From Solimonas sp. K1W22B-7 (GTDB taxonomy: Bacteria > Pseudomonadota > Gammaproteobacteria > Nevskiales > Nevskiaceae), in NCBI RefSeq assembly GCF_003428335.1, contig NZ_CP031704.1, positions 2,542,001 through 2,606,000 on the forward strand: DNA of 64,000 nt. Direction: 5' to 3'. Numbering within the stretch: position 1 is the stretch's first letter; every line of letters begins with the position of its first letter. This document shows, piece by piece, positions 8,641 to 16,756 of this stretch. Under the pieces are notes generated by a model. That model ran no database searches. It was not told the origin of the DNA and saw nothing but the letters and a program-made list of their open reading frames with translations. The position numbers were made by a program, and so were the translations under genes.

Positions 8641-9383
8641 GGCCGGCCTGCAAGCCTGCGCCACAGCAGCAACGGCAGGCGCAGCAACATGCCTGCGAAC
8701 AGCCGCGCGTGCATTCGCGAAATCAGCAGGTTGTCGCGCCACATCCTGAAGTGGGAGATGCCGTCGAGTGGGTAGCGGACATGGGTCGGCTGGTTGACCA
8801 CGGCAACACCGCGCCAGTGCAGCCGCACCATGATCTCGGTATCAAAGTCCATGCGCCGTCCCAGGCGGACCTGGTCGATCAGTGCCAGCGTCGACTGCAG
8901 CGGGTAGATGCGGAAGCCGCACATCGAATCGCGGATGGCCAGCGACAGGGTATTGATCCAGACCCAGACATGCGTGACGTAGCGCCCGTAGAGGCGCGCG
9001 CGCGGCACGGATTCGTCGTAGATCGGGACTCCGCAGATCACCGCCTCCGGCTGCTGCTGTGCCAGTACCAGGAAACGGGCGATGTCGGCCGGGTCATGCT
9101 GGCCATCGGCGTCGATCTGCAGCGCATGGCTGTAGCCCTGCAGGGCAGCTTCACGCAGGCCGGCCATGACGGCACCGCCCTTGCCCTGGTTCTGTGCCAG
9201 GTGCAGGACGCGGATGCCCTGCGGGTCGCGGTGCGCCAGCCGGTCCAGCTCCGCAGCACAGGTGACGCGGCTGCCGTCATCGACCATCAGGCAGGGCAAA
9301 TGCTGCGCGCGCACCGCGTCCACCACGACGCCGATGGCGTGCTCGTGGTTGTACACCGGGATCACGACGACGCAGCGGATCAT
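8637..9383 (-). CDS. Family 2 glycosyltransferase (dolichol-phosphate-mannose-synthase-like)
   Basis: 248 residues from ATG 9383. The N-terminal V-V-V-I-P-V-Y-N-H-E-H-A-I-G block is the nucleotide-binding start of GT2 enzymes, and A-L-Q-I-D-A-D-G-Q-H-D-P (about 87-98) holds the metal-binding D-x-D. The C-terminal part has L-R-L-P-L-L-L-W-R-R, a membrane-associated tail. In this operon it probably glycosylates the lipid or aryl anchor. The start overlaps the AMP-ligase stop by 4 bp (ATGA), and the end overlaps the acyltransferase start. Confidence 0.85.
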   Translation of the reverse strand: MIRCVVVIPVYNHEHAIGVVVDAVRAQHLPCLMVDDGSRVTCAAELDRLAHRDPQGIRVLHLAQNQGKGGAVMAGLREAALQGYSHALQIDADGQHDPADIARFLVLAQQQPEAVICGVPIYDESVPRARLYGRYVTHVWVWINTLSLAIRDSMCGFRIYPLQSTLALIDQVRLGRRMDFDTEIMVRLHWRGVAVVNQPTHVRYPLDGISHFRMWRDNLLISRMHARLFAGMLLRLPLLLWRRLAGRP

Positions 9384-11062
9384 GGCGCGGCGAAGACGAT
9401 GCGACCGCCGGCATGCGTGCCCGCTGGCGAGTGGAGGCGGAAGCCCAGTGTCGCCTTGCCCGCCTGCCATTGCAGGTCGAGCAGGATATCGGCACCGGGA
9501 CGGATGACCTGCTGGAACTTCAGGGCCTCCATGCGCAGGAAATCCGCCGGCAGATCGAACAGCTCACGGCCGAGACGGATGGCCCATTCCACCTGGGCCA
9601 CGCCCGGCAGGATCGGGGCCACCGGGAAGTGCCCCTCGAAGTAAGGGGAGTCCGCATCGAAGCGCAGCGCCAGGCTCGCCGAGGCGGCGTCGTGGTGCTG
9701 CAGCTTGACGCAGGGGCGCCGCGGATCGAACAGCGCGGCGAGCTGGGCCTGCGTGGTCTTGCCCTGGCTGTTGACCGGCAGCGCAGCGACGTAGCGCCAG
9801 CGGCGGGGCAGGGCCATGGGTTCCACGAGCGCGGACAGCTGCTGCCGCAGGGCCTGGTTGAGGGCGGTCTTGCCGTCCTGCTGCAGCAGGTGCTGTCCGG
9901 CGGCGGACGGTACGGCCACGCCGGCCAGTGTCGCGCGCGCTTCGTCGAGCACCAGCAGGCGCAGCTCGTCCAGCAAGCCGCCAGCCAGCAGCTGGCGCTC
10001 CATTGCATCCAGCGACAGGCGCTTTTCCTCGAGCTTGACGATACGATCGGATCGGCCTTCGAGCAGGAAGCTGCCGTCGGCGAGCCAGCGCGCCCGATCC
10101 GATCCCTGGAACCAGTCGGCGTCCGGCAGATGCGCCGAGCGCAGCGCCAGCGGGGCGGCCGGCTCGATACGCAATTCCACGCCGGGCAGCGCCCGCCAGC
10201 CGGCTTCTGCGGTGTGGCGCTGGCGCCAGGCGATGCCACCGGTTTCCGAACTGCCGTAGATCTCTAGCGGCGCGTGGCCGAGCAGTTCGCGAACCAGGCT
10301 CACGGCGGCTTCCGGCAATGGCCCGCCGGATGAGAACACCATGCGCAGCTGTTTTTGCGCGCCGGTCCAGTCCAGCGACTGCGGCAGGCGCTTCAGGTGC
10401 GCCGGGCTGCTGACCACGGCGCAGGGCCGTTCGGCCAGCACCTGCGCCATCTCTTCGGGGAAGGCCAGCCGCTGTACGGCGAAGGCGCGCCCGGCAGCCA
10501 GGGGCCACAGCAGTCCGAACAGCAGTCCGTAGATATGCTGGTGCGAGACGCTGGCGTGGATGCGCGTGTCCACCAGCGACGGGCCCCAGCAGGACTGCAG
10601 GGTCAGCAGTTCGGCGTCGAGTTGGCGCAACTGCTTGCCGATCGCCACAGGTTCGCCGCTGGAGCCGGAGGTGTAGAGCTGCAATACCGGCTCATCGCCA
10701 CCCAGGCTTGCGAAAGGCATGTCGGGGGCGTCGCGGTCCGGCACCAGCGCCTGCGGCAGGTTGCCGGCAAAGCCATCGACCTCGTGTGCCAGGCGGGCCA
10801 GGGTCTCGGGCTGCGCGTCGCCGGGCAGCACAACGGTCTTGCCGGCATGCCAGGCGCCGAACAGGGCACTGGCGCAGGCATAGGCGTCGCCGGAGTACAG
10901 CGCCCAGCGCTTGCCGGGCTGGCGGCGAAACGCCGACTGCCAGCCGGAGACCGCAGCGCGGAACTCACCAAAGCAGAGATCGCGGCCGGCATCGAAAGCC
11001 ACCGGCAGCGCCGCCGGCCGGCCCCGTGACATCAGCTCGCCCAGGGCAATGAATTCAGACAT
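9380..11062 (-). CDS. Fusion of AMP-dependent acyl-ACP ligase and hotdog 3-hydroxyacyl-ACP dehydratase
   Basis: 560 residues in two parts. Residues about 1-445 form an adenylating enzyme: L-Y-T-S-G-S-S-G-E-P (about 129-138) is the phosphate-binding loop, Y-G-S-S-E-T-G-G the A5 motif and G-R-S-D-R-I-V-K-L-E-E-K-R the hinge motif. Residues about 460-560 form a FabZ/FabA-like hotdog domain with S-P-Y-F-E-G-H-F-P-V-A-P-I-L-P-G-V, the His-containing active-site region. The first part would load the aryl starter onto an ACP, the second would dehydrate each elongation product. Ligase and dehydratase activities are often encoded separately. Confidence 0.85.
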   Translation of the reverse strand: MSEFIALGELMSRGRPAALPVAFDAGRDLCFGEFRAAVSGWQSAFRRQPGKRWALYSGDAYACASALFGAWHAGKTVVLPGDAQPETLARLAHEVDGFAGNLPQALVPDRDAPDMPFASLGGDEPVLQLYTSGSSGEPVAIGKQLRQLDAELLTLQSCWGPSLVDTRIHASVSHQHIYGLLFGLLWPLAAGRAFAVQRLAFPEEMAQVLAERPCAVVSSPAHLKRLPQSLDWTGAQKQLRMVFSSGGPLPEAAVSLVRELLGHAPLEIYGSSETGGIAWRQRHTAEAGWRALPGVELRIEPAAPLALRSAHLPDADWFQGSDRARWLADGSFLLEGRSDRIVKLEEKRLSLDAMERQLLAGGLLDELRLLVLDEARATLAGVAVPSAAGQHLLQQDGKTALNQALRQQLSALVEPMALPRRWRYVAALPVNSQGKTTQAQLAALFDPRRPCVKLQHHDAASASLALRFDADSPYFEGHFPVAPILPGVAQVEWAIRLGRELFDLPADFLRMEALKFQQVIRPGADILLDLQWQAGKATLGFRLHSPAGTHAGGRIVFAAP

Positions 11063-11597
11063 GCGCCTGCCGCGCGCGCACGCGCTGACGCACCAGCCAT
11101 TCCCCGGCGAACAGCAAGCCCATCAGCAGGTAGGACAGCAGGCCGTTGTACAGCGCCCACACCGCATCGGGGGCCCACAATGCCGTCGCCAGCGCAATGC
11201 TGCCGTTGACGACGAAAAAAGTGCACCACACCAGGGTGACCTTGCGCGTATAGGCCACCGCCGATGGCGGCAGCTGTGGCTCTCTCAGGCGTGCCAGTCG
11301 CTCAATGATGCTGGGGGGGTGCCACAGGCTGATGCCGAACACCAGCAACAGGGCGGTGCTGACCAGCACGGGGTAGAGCTTGAGAGGCAACACGGCATTG
11401 CCAGCCATGCTGACCGCCGCCAGCACCAGCGCACCGGCCGCTGCCGCGATCCACACCGGCTCGCGCCTGGTGGCCGCGCGCAGCAGGGCCAACATCACCA
11501 GCAGCAGGGCCAGCCAGCGCGGCTCGAAGCGCCCCAGGCCCCAATACACCGCGAAGGGATAGGCCAGGGTCAGCAGGGCGACGATCGCGGTACGCAC
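11055..11597 (-). CDS. COG4648-type integral membrane protein of the aryl polyene cluster
   Basis: 180 residues with about six hydrophobic segments and almost no soluble loop. The GTG start at 11597 lies 8 bp after the ACP stop, and the C-terminus overlaps the ligase gene by 8 bp. A W-C-T-F-F-V-V-N-G segment in the second half is typical of this uncharacterised membrane family, which I know mainly from aryl polyene operons. Its role is unknown; a scaffold or transport function is plausible but unproven. Confidence 0.75.
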   Translation of the reverse strand: MRTAIVALLTLAYPFAVYWGLGRFEPRWLALLLVMLALLRAATRREPVWIAAAAGALVLAAVSMAGNAVLPLKLYPVLVSTALLLVFGISLWHPPSIIERLARLREPQLPPSAVAYTRKVTLVWCTFFVVNGSIALATALWAPDAVWALYNGLLSYLLMGLLFAGEWLVRQRVRARQAHV

Positions 11598-11605
11598 GCG
11601 TGATG

Positions 11606-11851
11606 TCAGGAATGGACAATGCCGTGCAGTGCGTCGACCACGTCCTGCACGGTACGCACCGCCTTGAAGGCTTCCGGCTGGATGCGCTTGCCGATCATCG
11701 GCTTGAGCTGCACGATCAGGTCGACGGCATCGATGCTGTCGATGTCGAGATCCTCGTAGAGCCGTGCCTCGGGCAACACCTTTGCCGGATCGGTGTCGAA
11801 GGTCTGCTGCAGCACGTTGACGATCTGCTGGAGGATTTCATCCTTGGTCAT
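11606..11851 (-). CDS. Acyl carrier protein (aryl polyene ACP 1)
   Basis: 81 residues, the normal ACP length. The phosphopantetheine site is Ser in Y-E-D-L-D-I-D-S-I-D-A-V-D (about residue 39). The helix-rich acidic sequence before the motif and the T-V-Q-D-V-V end fit a discrete ACP. The operon carries two ACPs side by side. Duplicate ACPs are usual in aryl polyene systems and may divide starter loading from extension. Confidence 0.9.
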   Translation of the reverse strand: MTKDEILQQIVNVLQQTFDTDPAKVLPEARLYEDLDIDSIDAVDLIVQLKPMIGKRIQPEAFKAVRTVQDVVDALHGIVHS

Positions 11852-11864
11852 GGTTCACTCCGGC

Positions 11865-12125
11865 TCAGCGCGTCCGCGCGGCGACGACAAAATGTGCCAG
11901 CGTCTGCACGCTGGCGAAATGGGCACGGGTTTCCGCGGAATCGGCCGACAGGCTCACGCCATAGCGCTTCTGCAGCGCCAGTCCGAGTTCCAGTGCATCG
12001 ATCGAGTCCAGGCCCAGGCCCTCGACGAACAGCGGAGCTGCGCTGTCGATCGTCGCGGCCTCGATGTCCTCAAGGGCCAGGGAGTCGATGATCAGCTGCT
12101 TGATTTCGTTTTCAAGCGCCTGCAT
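11865..12125 (-). CDS. Acyl carrier protein (aryl polyene ACP 2)
   Basis: 86 residues with the phosphopantetheine-accepting Ser in G-L-G-L-D-S-I-D-A-L-E (about residue 41). It is only distantly similar to the neighbouring ACP, so the pair is an old duplication or has separate origins. The start overlaps the acyltransferase gene by 14 bp, and a 13-bp gap separates its stop from ACP 1. Confidence 0.9.
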   Translation of the reverse strand: MQALENEIKQLIIDSLALEDIEAATIDSAAPLFVEGLGLDSIDALELGLALQKRYGVSLSADSAETRAHFASVQTLAHFVVAARTR

Positions 12126-12894
12126 GGGTACTGCTCTCCTTGAAGAAATAGTCGTACAGGTATTCGGTCATGCGGCGCGCGGCGATGGCTTCGCTGCTGC
12201 CGTGGCCGATGATCTGGTCGACCGCGAGATCGCTGTCGACGCTGATCGTGAAATGCATGCGGCGCGGCGGTACGCGATACCACTTCTCGCCCTTGCTCAG
12301 GGTCGGCGGCTCGCACTGGATGCGGATCGGCGTCACGTCCAGCCGTCCGCGTACCGCGATGTTGGCCGCGCCGCGCTGCAGCCGGATCTCGCGGCCGTCG
12401 CGCGGCGTGCGGGTTCCTTCCGGAAAGATGATCAGGTTGCCGCCGCGCCGTACCGAGGCGATGCAGTCCTCGACCAGGCCCAGGCCCGAGTCGTTGCTGA
12501 TGTAGCCGGCTGCCTGGATCGGGCCGCGGGTGAAAGCATTGCGCGCCAGCCCTCCCCGGACCACGCAGTCGGCGTTGGGGACCAGCGACACCAGGAACAC
12601 CACGTCCAGCAGCGTCGGGTGATTGGCCAGGATCAGCTGGCCGCCACGCTGCAGGCGCTCCAGGCCGCGAACCTCGTAGGTCAGCACTCTCATCGCGCGC
12701 ATCAGGCCGATGAAGAAGCGGAAGCTGGCCTGCACCATCTGCCGGGCCAGCCGCTTGCGGCGCAAGGGGTCGCGCACCAGCAGCTGCAGCAGCGGGAATA
12801 TCAGCACGCGCAGGCACAGTCCGCCCACGCCGAAGCAGAAGAATGACAGGCCGGTGGCGACGACACGCCAGGCCCGGTCCAGATGCCTGATCAT
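12112..12894 (-). CDS. 1-acyl-glycerol-3-phosphate acyltransferase-like enzyme (PlsC type)
   Basis: 260 residues from ATG 12894, which forms an ATGA overlap with the upstream gene. A hydrophobic N-terminus (about 12-38) is followed by the PlsC motifs: N-H-P-T-L-L-D (catalytic H-x4-D, about 88-94) and F-P-E-G-T-R-T (about 160-166). This is the second acyltransferase of the operon. It probably builds the lipid carrying the polyene ester, but the natural acceptor is not evident. Confidence 0.85.
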   Translation of the reverse strand: MIRHLDRAWRVVATGLSFFCFGVGGLCLRVLIFPLLQLLVRDPLRRKRLARQMVQASFRFFIGLMRAMRVLTYEVRGLERLQRGGQLILANHPTLLDVVFLVSLVPNADCVVRGGLARNAFTRGPIQAAGYISNDSGLGLVEDCIASVRRGGNLIIFPEGTRTPRDGREIRLQRGAANIAVRGRLDVTPIRIQCEPPTLSKGEKWYRVPPRRMHFTISVDSDLAVDQIIGHGSSEAIAARRMTEYLYDYFFKESSTHAGA

Positions 12895-13610
12895 TGCCTG
12901 CACCATTGCCAGCTGCGCTGGCCATCGGAAAAGTCGAGTTGCGCGGCGCCGCCGATCAGGAAGCGCAACACCGCCAGGCCATGCGGGAGGTCTTCCCGCG
13001 AAGCTTCCACGGCGTCTGCCTGCCACTGCAGGCGCAGTACACCAGGACCCAGGCGGCAGGCCCAGGCGTAGGGGGCTTCGGGTTCGTCGCCGAAACTGGC
13101 GAAAACCGTGGGAAGGGGCTCGTCGTAAACGACGACCATCACCTCGGGCGCACCATCGGCCATCAGGCCCGCTGCCTCGACAAAGGCGGCCTCCACCGTG
13201 GAGCGGCCGGCCGCGACGGCCGTGTAGGGCGCGGTGTCACCCCGGGCAATGGAGTACAGGGCGCCAACGGCGTTGTGTACCGACATGCTGAAGACGGTGG
13301 GCGACAGGGGCTCGTGCGCGGCAAGGGCAGCGAGCATGTCCACCGAGGAATGCACGCTGCCATGGCGCGAGGCATAGACGATCGGGCAGCCCGCGGCGCG
13401 ATCCGCCTGGACACGATAGGCCACCTGCAGGGCCATGCGGCCCAGGCGATCAAGGCGGCGGCGCGCCATGGGGGCCAGTTCCGCCAGTTCGGGCTTGTCG
13501 TCGCCCGCGGGCAACGCAGCAGCGCCCGCAGCCCAGTCAACCCAGGCTGCGTTCTGGCCGAGGCCTGGCCCCCAGGCGGCCCACTCGAGAACGGAAAAAC
13601 GGATGCTCAC
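12891..13610 (-). CDS. Ketosynthase-like protein (beta-ketoacyl synthase N-terminal-like domain), first gene of the aryl polyene operon
   Basis: 239 residues, about half a normal ketosynthase. It resembles the stand-alone 'ketoacyl-synt_2' family found as chain-length-factor-like subunits in aryl polyene loci. The S-R-H-G-S-V-H-S-S segment (about 82-90) and F-S-M-S-V-H-N-A-V-G (about 107-116) match that family; no active-site Cys is present there. The start is GTG (GTGAGC). It is the most upstream gene of the operon and lies just below a promoter-like sequence. Confidence 0.75.
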   Translation of the reverse strand: MSIRFSVLEWAAWGPGLGQNAAWVDWAAGAAALPAGDDKPELAELAPMARRRLDRLGRMALQVAYRVQADRAAGCPIVYASRHGSVHSSVDMLAALAAHEPLSPTVFSMSVHNAVGALYSIARGDTAPYTAVAAGRSTVEAAFVEAAGLMADGAPEVMVVVYDEPLPTVFASFGDEPEAPYAWACRLGPGVLRLQWQADAVEASREDLPHGLAVLRFLIGGAAQLDFSDGQRSWQWCRQ

Positions 13611-13638
13611 AGCAGCGCGCGGCTCTTAAACTATTGAG

Positions 13639-13666
13639 ATTGTTGCGCTTTGCCAGCTGTGGTCAA
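13639..13666 (-). promoter_or_regulatory. Candidate sigma-70-type promoter of the aryl polyene operon
   Basis: On the minus strand, TTGACC (-35, five of six consensus bases) is followed after 16 bp by AACAAT (-10, four of six). It lies about 30 bp upstream of the GTG of the first gene. No other strong candidate was seen in the 175-bp gap to the ParA gene. The call rests on hexamer match and position only. Confidence 0.4.
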
Positions 13667-13785
13667 GCTCCCCCAAGGCGCCTGCGAATTTTAGCAGTCC
13701 GTCCGCACCGCAGCATAGATTAAACAGCCCAATCGGCCCGAAAGGGCGGTTTTTGGTGACTAAAGCCGCAGTTTGGAAGCGCGAA

Positions 13786-14559
13786 CTATGCTTTTGCCGT
13801 TCCCAGAGACTCAAAAAGTGCTAAGTACTCCTGGGTGATGCGATGGCCGCGGTCGAAGTGGATCAGCGGCTTGTGCTGCTCGTGCGATTCCTTGACCTTG
13901 ATCGAGCTGCCGATGGCGCAGTCCAGGATCGGCTTGCCTTCGGCGCGCAGCTCCTCGACCAGGCGCGTAGGCAGCTTGGAGCGCGACTGGAACTGGTTGA
14001 CGACGATGCCCTCGATCTCCAGCGCGTCGTTATGGTCGGCGCGGATCTCCTGGATGTTGTCCAGCAGGGTGTACAGCGCCTGGCGCGCGAACTCGTCGCA
14101 ATCGAAGGGGATCAGCACGCGATCGGCGGCGATCAGGGCGGAACGGGAGTAGAAGTTCAGCGCCGGCGGCGTGTCGATGAAGATGGCGTCATAGCCCTTG
14201 AGCTTCTTCAGCGCGTCGCGCAGCTTGTAGATCTTCTGCTTGGCCTCGAGCTTCACCGCCAACTCATCCAGGCGTGGGCTGGCGGCGATCACGTCGAGGT
14301 TGTCGAAGGCGGTGCTGCTGGCGTAGCTGACGAAGGCCGGCGGCGTCAGCGAGAACGACAGCGACGCCTCGAAGAAATCGGCGATCGTGCGGTCCGGCTG
14401 CAGCGGCGCGCTGCCAGTGAGGTACTGCGTGGCGTTGCCCTGGGTGTCGAGATCGATCACCAGGGTGCGCAGGCCGCGGCTGGCCGCGATGGCGGCGAGG
14501 TTGCAGACGATCGTGGTCTTGCCCACGCCGCCTTTCTGGTTGAATACCACGCGCTTCAT
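13786..14559 (-). CDS. Orphan ParA/Soj-family ATPase
   Basis: 257 residues from ATG 14559, preceded by a GGAGCTG ribosome-binding site. The deviant Walker A motif K-G-G-V-G-K-T-T (about 9-16), the D-L-D-T-Q-G-N-A switch and F-I-D-T-P-P-A-L (Walker B) identify a MinD/ParA ATPase. ParA proteins position DNA or protein cargo on the nucleoid or membrane. No parB or parS-like sequence lies next to it, so this is not the chromosomal parAB pair. It may position another cargo. The gene is transcribed alone. Confidence 0.85.
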   Translation of the reverse strand: MKRVVFNQKGGVGKTTIVCNLAAIAASRGLRTLVIDLDTQGNATQYLTGSAPLQPDRTIADFFEASLSFSLTPPAFVSYASSTAFDNLDVIAASPRLDELAVKLEAKQKIYKLRDALKKLKGYDAIFIDTPPALNFYSRSALIAADRVLIPFDCDEFARQALYTLLDNIQEIRADHNDALEIEGIVVNQFQSRSKLPTRLVEELRAEGKPILDCAIGSSIKVKESHEQHKPLIHFDRGHRITQEYLALFESLGTAKA

Positions 14560-14851
14560 TTCAGCTCCAGGGGCTTTTGATGGGCCCGATTGCGGCATCA
14601 GGCTTCGTGCCGGTTTAATGTTGTGTCAGAGGGGAGGCTCGCGCAGGCTGCGGAGCCTGGGAAATCCTAGCGGAAAGACCTGCCCGCCGCATTATCGGAT
14701 GCGGGCCGGCGGGTCAGGGATGGTTCCCGATCCGCACCTCGGGGGGCATCCCCTCGCCGGCAACTGCTCCATTTGTGGCGATATAAGACTATTTCCACTT
14801 ATATGGCGAGTTACATTTAAATAATGCAATGATTTCGCCATTGAAGGCGAT
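14560..14851. other. Intergenic stretch upstream of the ParA gene
   Basis: About 290 bp without a convincing gene. The half next to ParA is GC-rich, while 14770-14860 is unusually AT-rich for this window (runs such as ACATTTAAATAATGCAATGA). No tRNA, terminator with a T-tract or clear promoter was recognised. The AT-rich part lies just downstream of the stop codon of the FMN-binding protein gene. Confidence 0.4.
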
Positions 14852-16519
14852 TTAATTCGCTATAACAGCCATGGCCTTCGATAAAGCAGAGGCATCCTTT
14901 TCGGCGGGCATCTGGGCCTCGAAGGTATGCGCCGCCGCCAGGTGCCAGAAGTACTGGTACACGGGATGACTCGCGCGGCTCTCCAGCAGCTCTCCCGGCT
15001 TCAGCCAGGTCACCAGGTTGGATACCAGCCTCACGTCGTTGGACGACACGCGCCGCACGATGTGGCGCGGCTGCAGGTCGGCCGGGTGCTGCAGGCCGGC
15101 GGCGCCCACCAGTTCGCCCAGGGCGTGCAGGGTGTGGTGGTGGAACTGGTGCACGCGCGTGGCCTTGTCCGCCGGCACCAGGGCGCGCTGGCGCAGGGGG
15201 TCCTGGGTGGTGACGCCGGTGGGGCAGTGGCCGGTATGGCAGGTCTGGGCCTGCAGGCAGCCCAGGGAGAACATGAAGCCGCGTGCGCTGTTGCACCAGT
15301 CGGCGCCCAGGGCCATGTAGCGTGCCATGTCGAAGGCCGAGATGATCTTGCCGCTGGCGCCGATGCGCACGCGGTCCTTGAGGTTGATGCCGACCAGGGT
15401 GTTGCGCACCAGCAGCAGCGCCTCCTGCAGCGGCGTGCCGACATGATCGGTGAACTCCACCGGCGCCGCGCCGGTGCCGCCCTCGGCGCCGTCCACCACG
15501 ATGAAGTCCGGCGTGATGCCGGTCTCCAGCATGGCCTTGCAGATCGCGAAGAACTCCCAGGGGTGGCCCAGCGCGAACTTGAAGCCGGTGGGCTTGCCGC
15601 CCGACAGCTCGCGCAGGCGCGCGATGAACTGCATCAGCTCGATCGGCGTGGCGAAGGCCGCGTGGCGCGGCGGCGAGATGCAGTCCACGCCTATCGGTAC
15701 GCCGCGCGCCTCGGAGATTTCCCGCGTCACCTTGGCGCCCGGCAGCACGCCGCCGTGGCCGGGCTTGGCGCCCTGCGACAGCTTGATCTCGATCATCTTG
15801 ACCTGCGGGTCGCGGGCGTTGCGCGCGAAGGCTTCGGGATCGAACTTTCCCTGTGCGTCGCGGCAGCCGAAGTAGCCGCTGCCGATCTCCCAGATCAGGT
15901 CGCCGCCGTGCTCGCGGTGATAGCGGCTGATCGAGCCCTCGCCGGTGTCATGCGCAAAGCCGCCGAGCTTCGCACCCTTGTTGAGCGCCAGCACCGCGTT
16001 GGCCGACAGCGCGCCGAAGCTCATCGCCGAGATGTTGAACACCGAGGCGTTGTAGGGCTGGGCGCAGGTGTTCTCGCCGATCATCACGCGGAAGTCGGTG
16101 TCGCTGACCTTGAGCGGCAGCATCGAGTGGTTGATCCACTCGTAGTCGTCGGCATAGACGTCCAGCTGCGTGCCGAAGGGCCGCTTGTCCTCCTGGCTCT
16201 TGGCGCGCTGGTAGACCAACGAACGCTGGGCGCGGGAGAAGGGGATGCGCTCGGTGTCCGACTCCAGGAAGTACTGGCGGATTTCCGGGCGGATGAACTC
16301 CAGGAAGAAGCGCAGGTGCGCCAGGATCGGGTAATTGCGCCGGATCGACTGCTTGCTCTGGGCCAGGTCCCAGATGCCGATGATCATGAAGAAGGCGGCG
16401 ATGGGCGTGATCGCCCACCAGGCGGGCTGGATGAAGCCCCCGGCCAGGGTCAGCAGCGTCAGCAGGCAGGCCGCGGCGAATACGAAAAAGCGCGCCGGTA
16501 GCCAGGGTAGCTCCGTCAT
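14852..16519 (-). CDS. FMN-binding glutamate-synthase-like protein (membrane-anchored)
   Basis: 555 residues. Two hydrophobic segments lie at the N-terminus (about 8-25 and 30-50). A GltB-type FMN/Fe-S catalytic core follows, with the A-M-S-F-G-A-L-S motif (about 163-170), G-A-K-P-G-H-G-G-V-L-P-G (about 250-261) and a Cys-containing C-L-Q-A-Q-T-C-H-T-G-H-C-P cluster motif (about 437-449). It lacks the glutaminase domain of true glutamate synthase, so a different electron-transfer or amination role is likely. The start is preceded by GGGAGACGAAG. Such stand-alone proteins are widespread and poorly characterised. Confidence 0.85.
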   Translation of the reverse strand: MTELPWLPARFFVFAAACLLTLLTLAGGFIQPAWWAITPIAAFFMIIGIWDLAQSKQSIRRNYPILAHLRFFLEFIRPEIRQYFLESDTERIPFSRAQRSLVYQRAKSQEDKRPFGTQLDVYADDYEWINHSMLPLKVSDTDFRVMIGENTCAQPYNASVFNISAMSFGALSANAVLALNKGAKLGGFAHDTGEGSISRYHREHGGDLIWEIGSGYFGCRDAQGKFDPEAFARNARDPQVKMIEIKLSQGAKPGHGGVLPGAKVTREISEARGVPIGVDCISPPRHAAFATPIELMQFIARLRELSGGKPTGFKFALGHPWEFFAICKAMLETGITPDFIVVDGAEGGTGAAPVEFTDHVGTPLQEALLLVRNTLVGINLKDRVRIGASGKIISAFDMARYMALGADWCNSARGFMFSLGCLQAQTCHTGHCPTGVTTQDPLRQRALVPADKATRVHQFHHHTLHALGELVGAAGLQHPADLQPRHIVRRVSSNDVRLVSNLVTWLKPGELLESRASHPVYQYFWHLAAAHTFEAQMPAEKDASALSKAMAVIAN

Positions 16520-16756
16520 CTTCGTCTCCCTTTCGCGGGCGCAGACTACCGCCCCACGCCTTCAGTATAGGCGGTTGAGGTCTGCTCAAACCCGACCCTG
16601 CTGGCATCAGTCGCTCCTTAAACCTGACGATCCAGTCAGATTGACGGGGAGCAGCAACCAAGCTCGGATGCCATCGTTTGCTGTGCTGCGAGGTCTCGAG
16701 CAGCGTAGAGCGCCGTTGGCGTTGAGCACAATTCGTTCGTCCTCGGAGGAAGTGGT

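Noticed and set aside
13735-13754. GCCC-GAAA-GGGC hairpin followed by TTTTT on the plus strand
   Set aside because: The stem is only four pairs and no plus-strand gene lies upstream, so it is not called a terminator.
13786-14559. Chromosomal parAB partition locus or plasmid origin
   Set aside because: No parB, parS-like repeat or replication gene is present, so only an orphan ParA is called.
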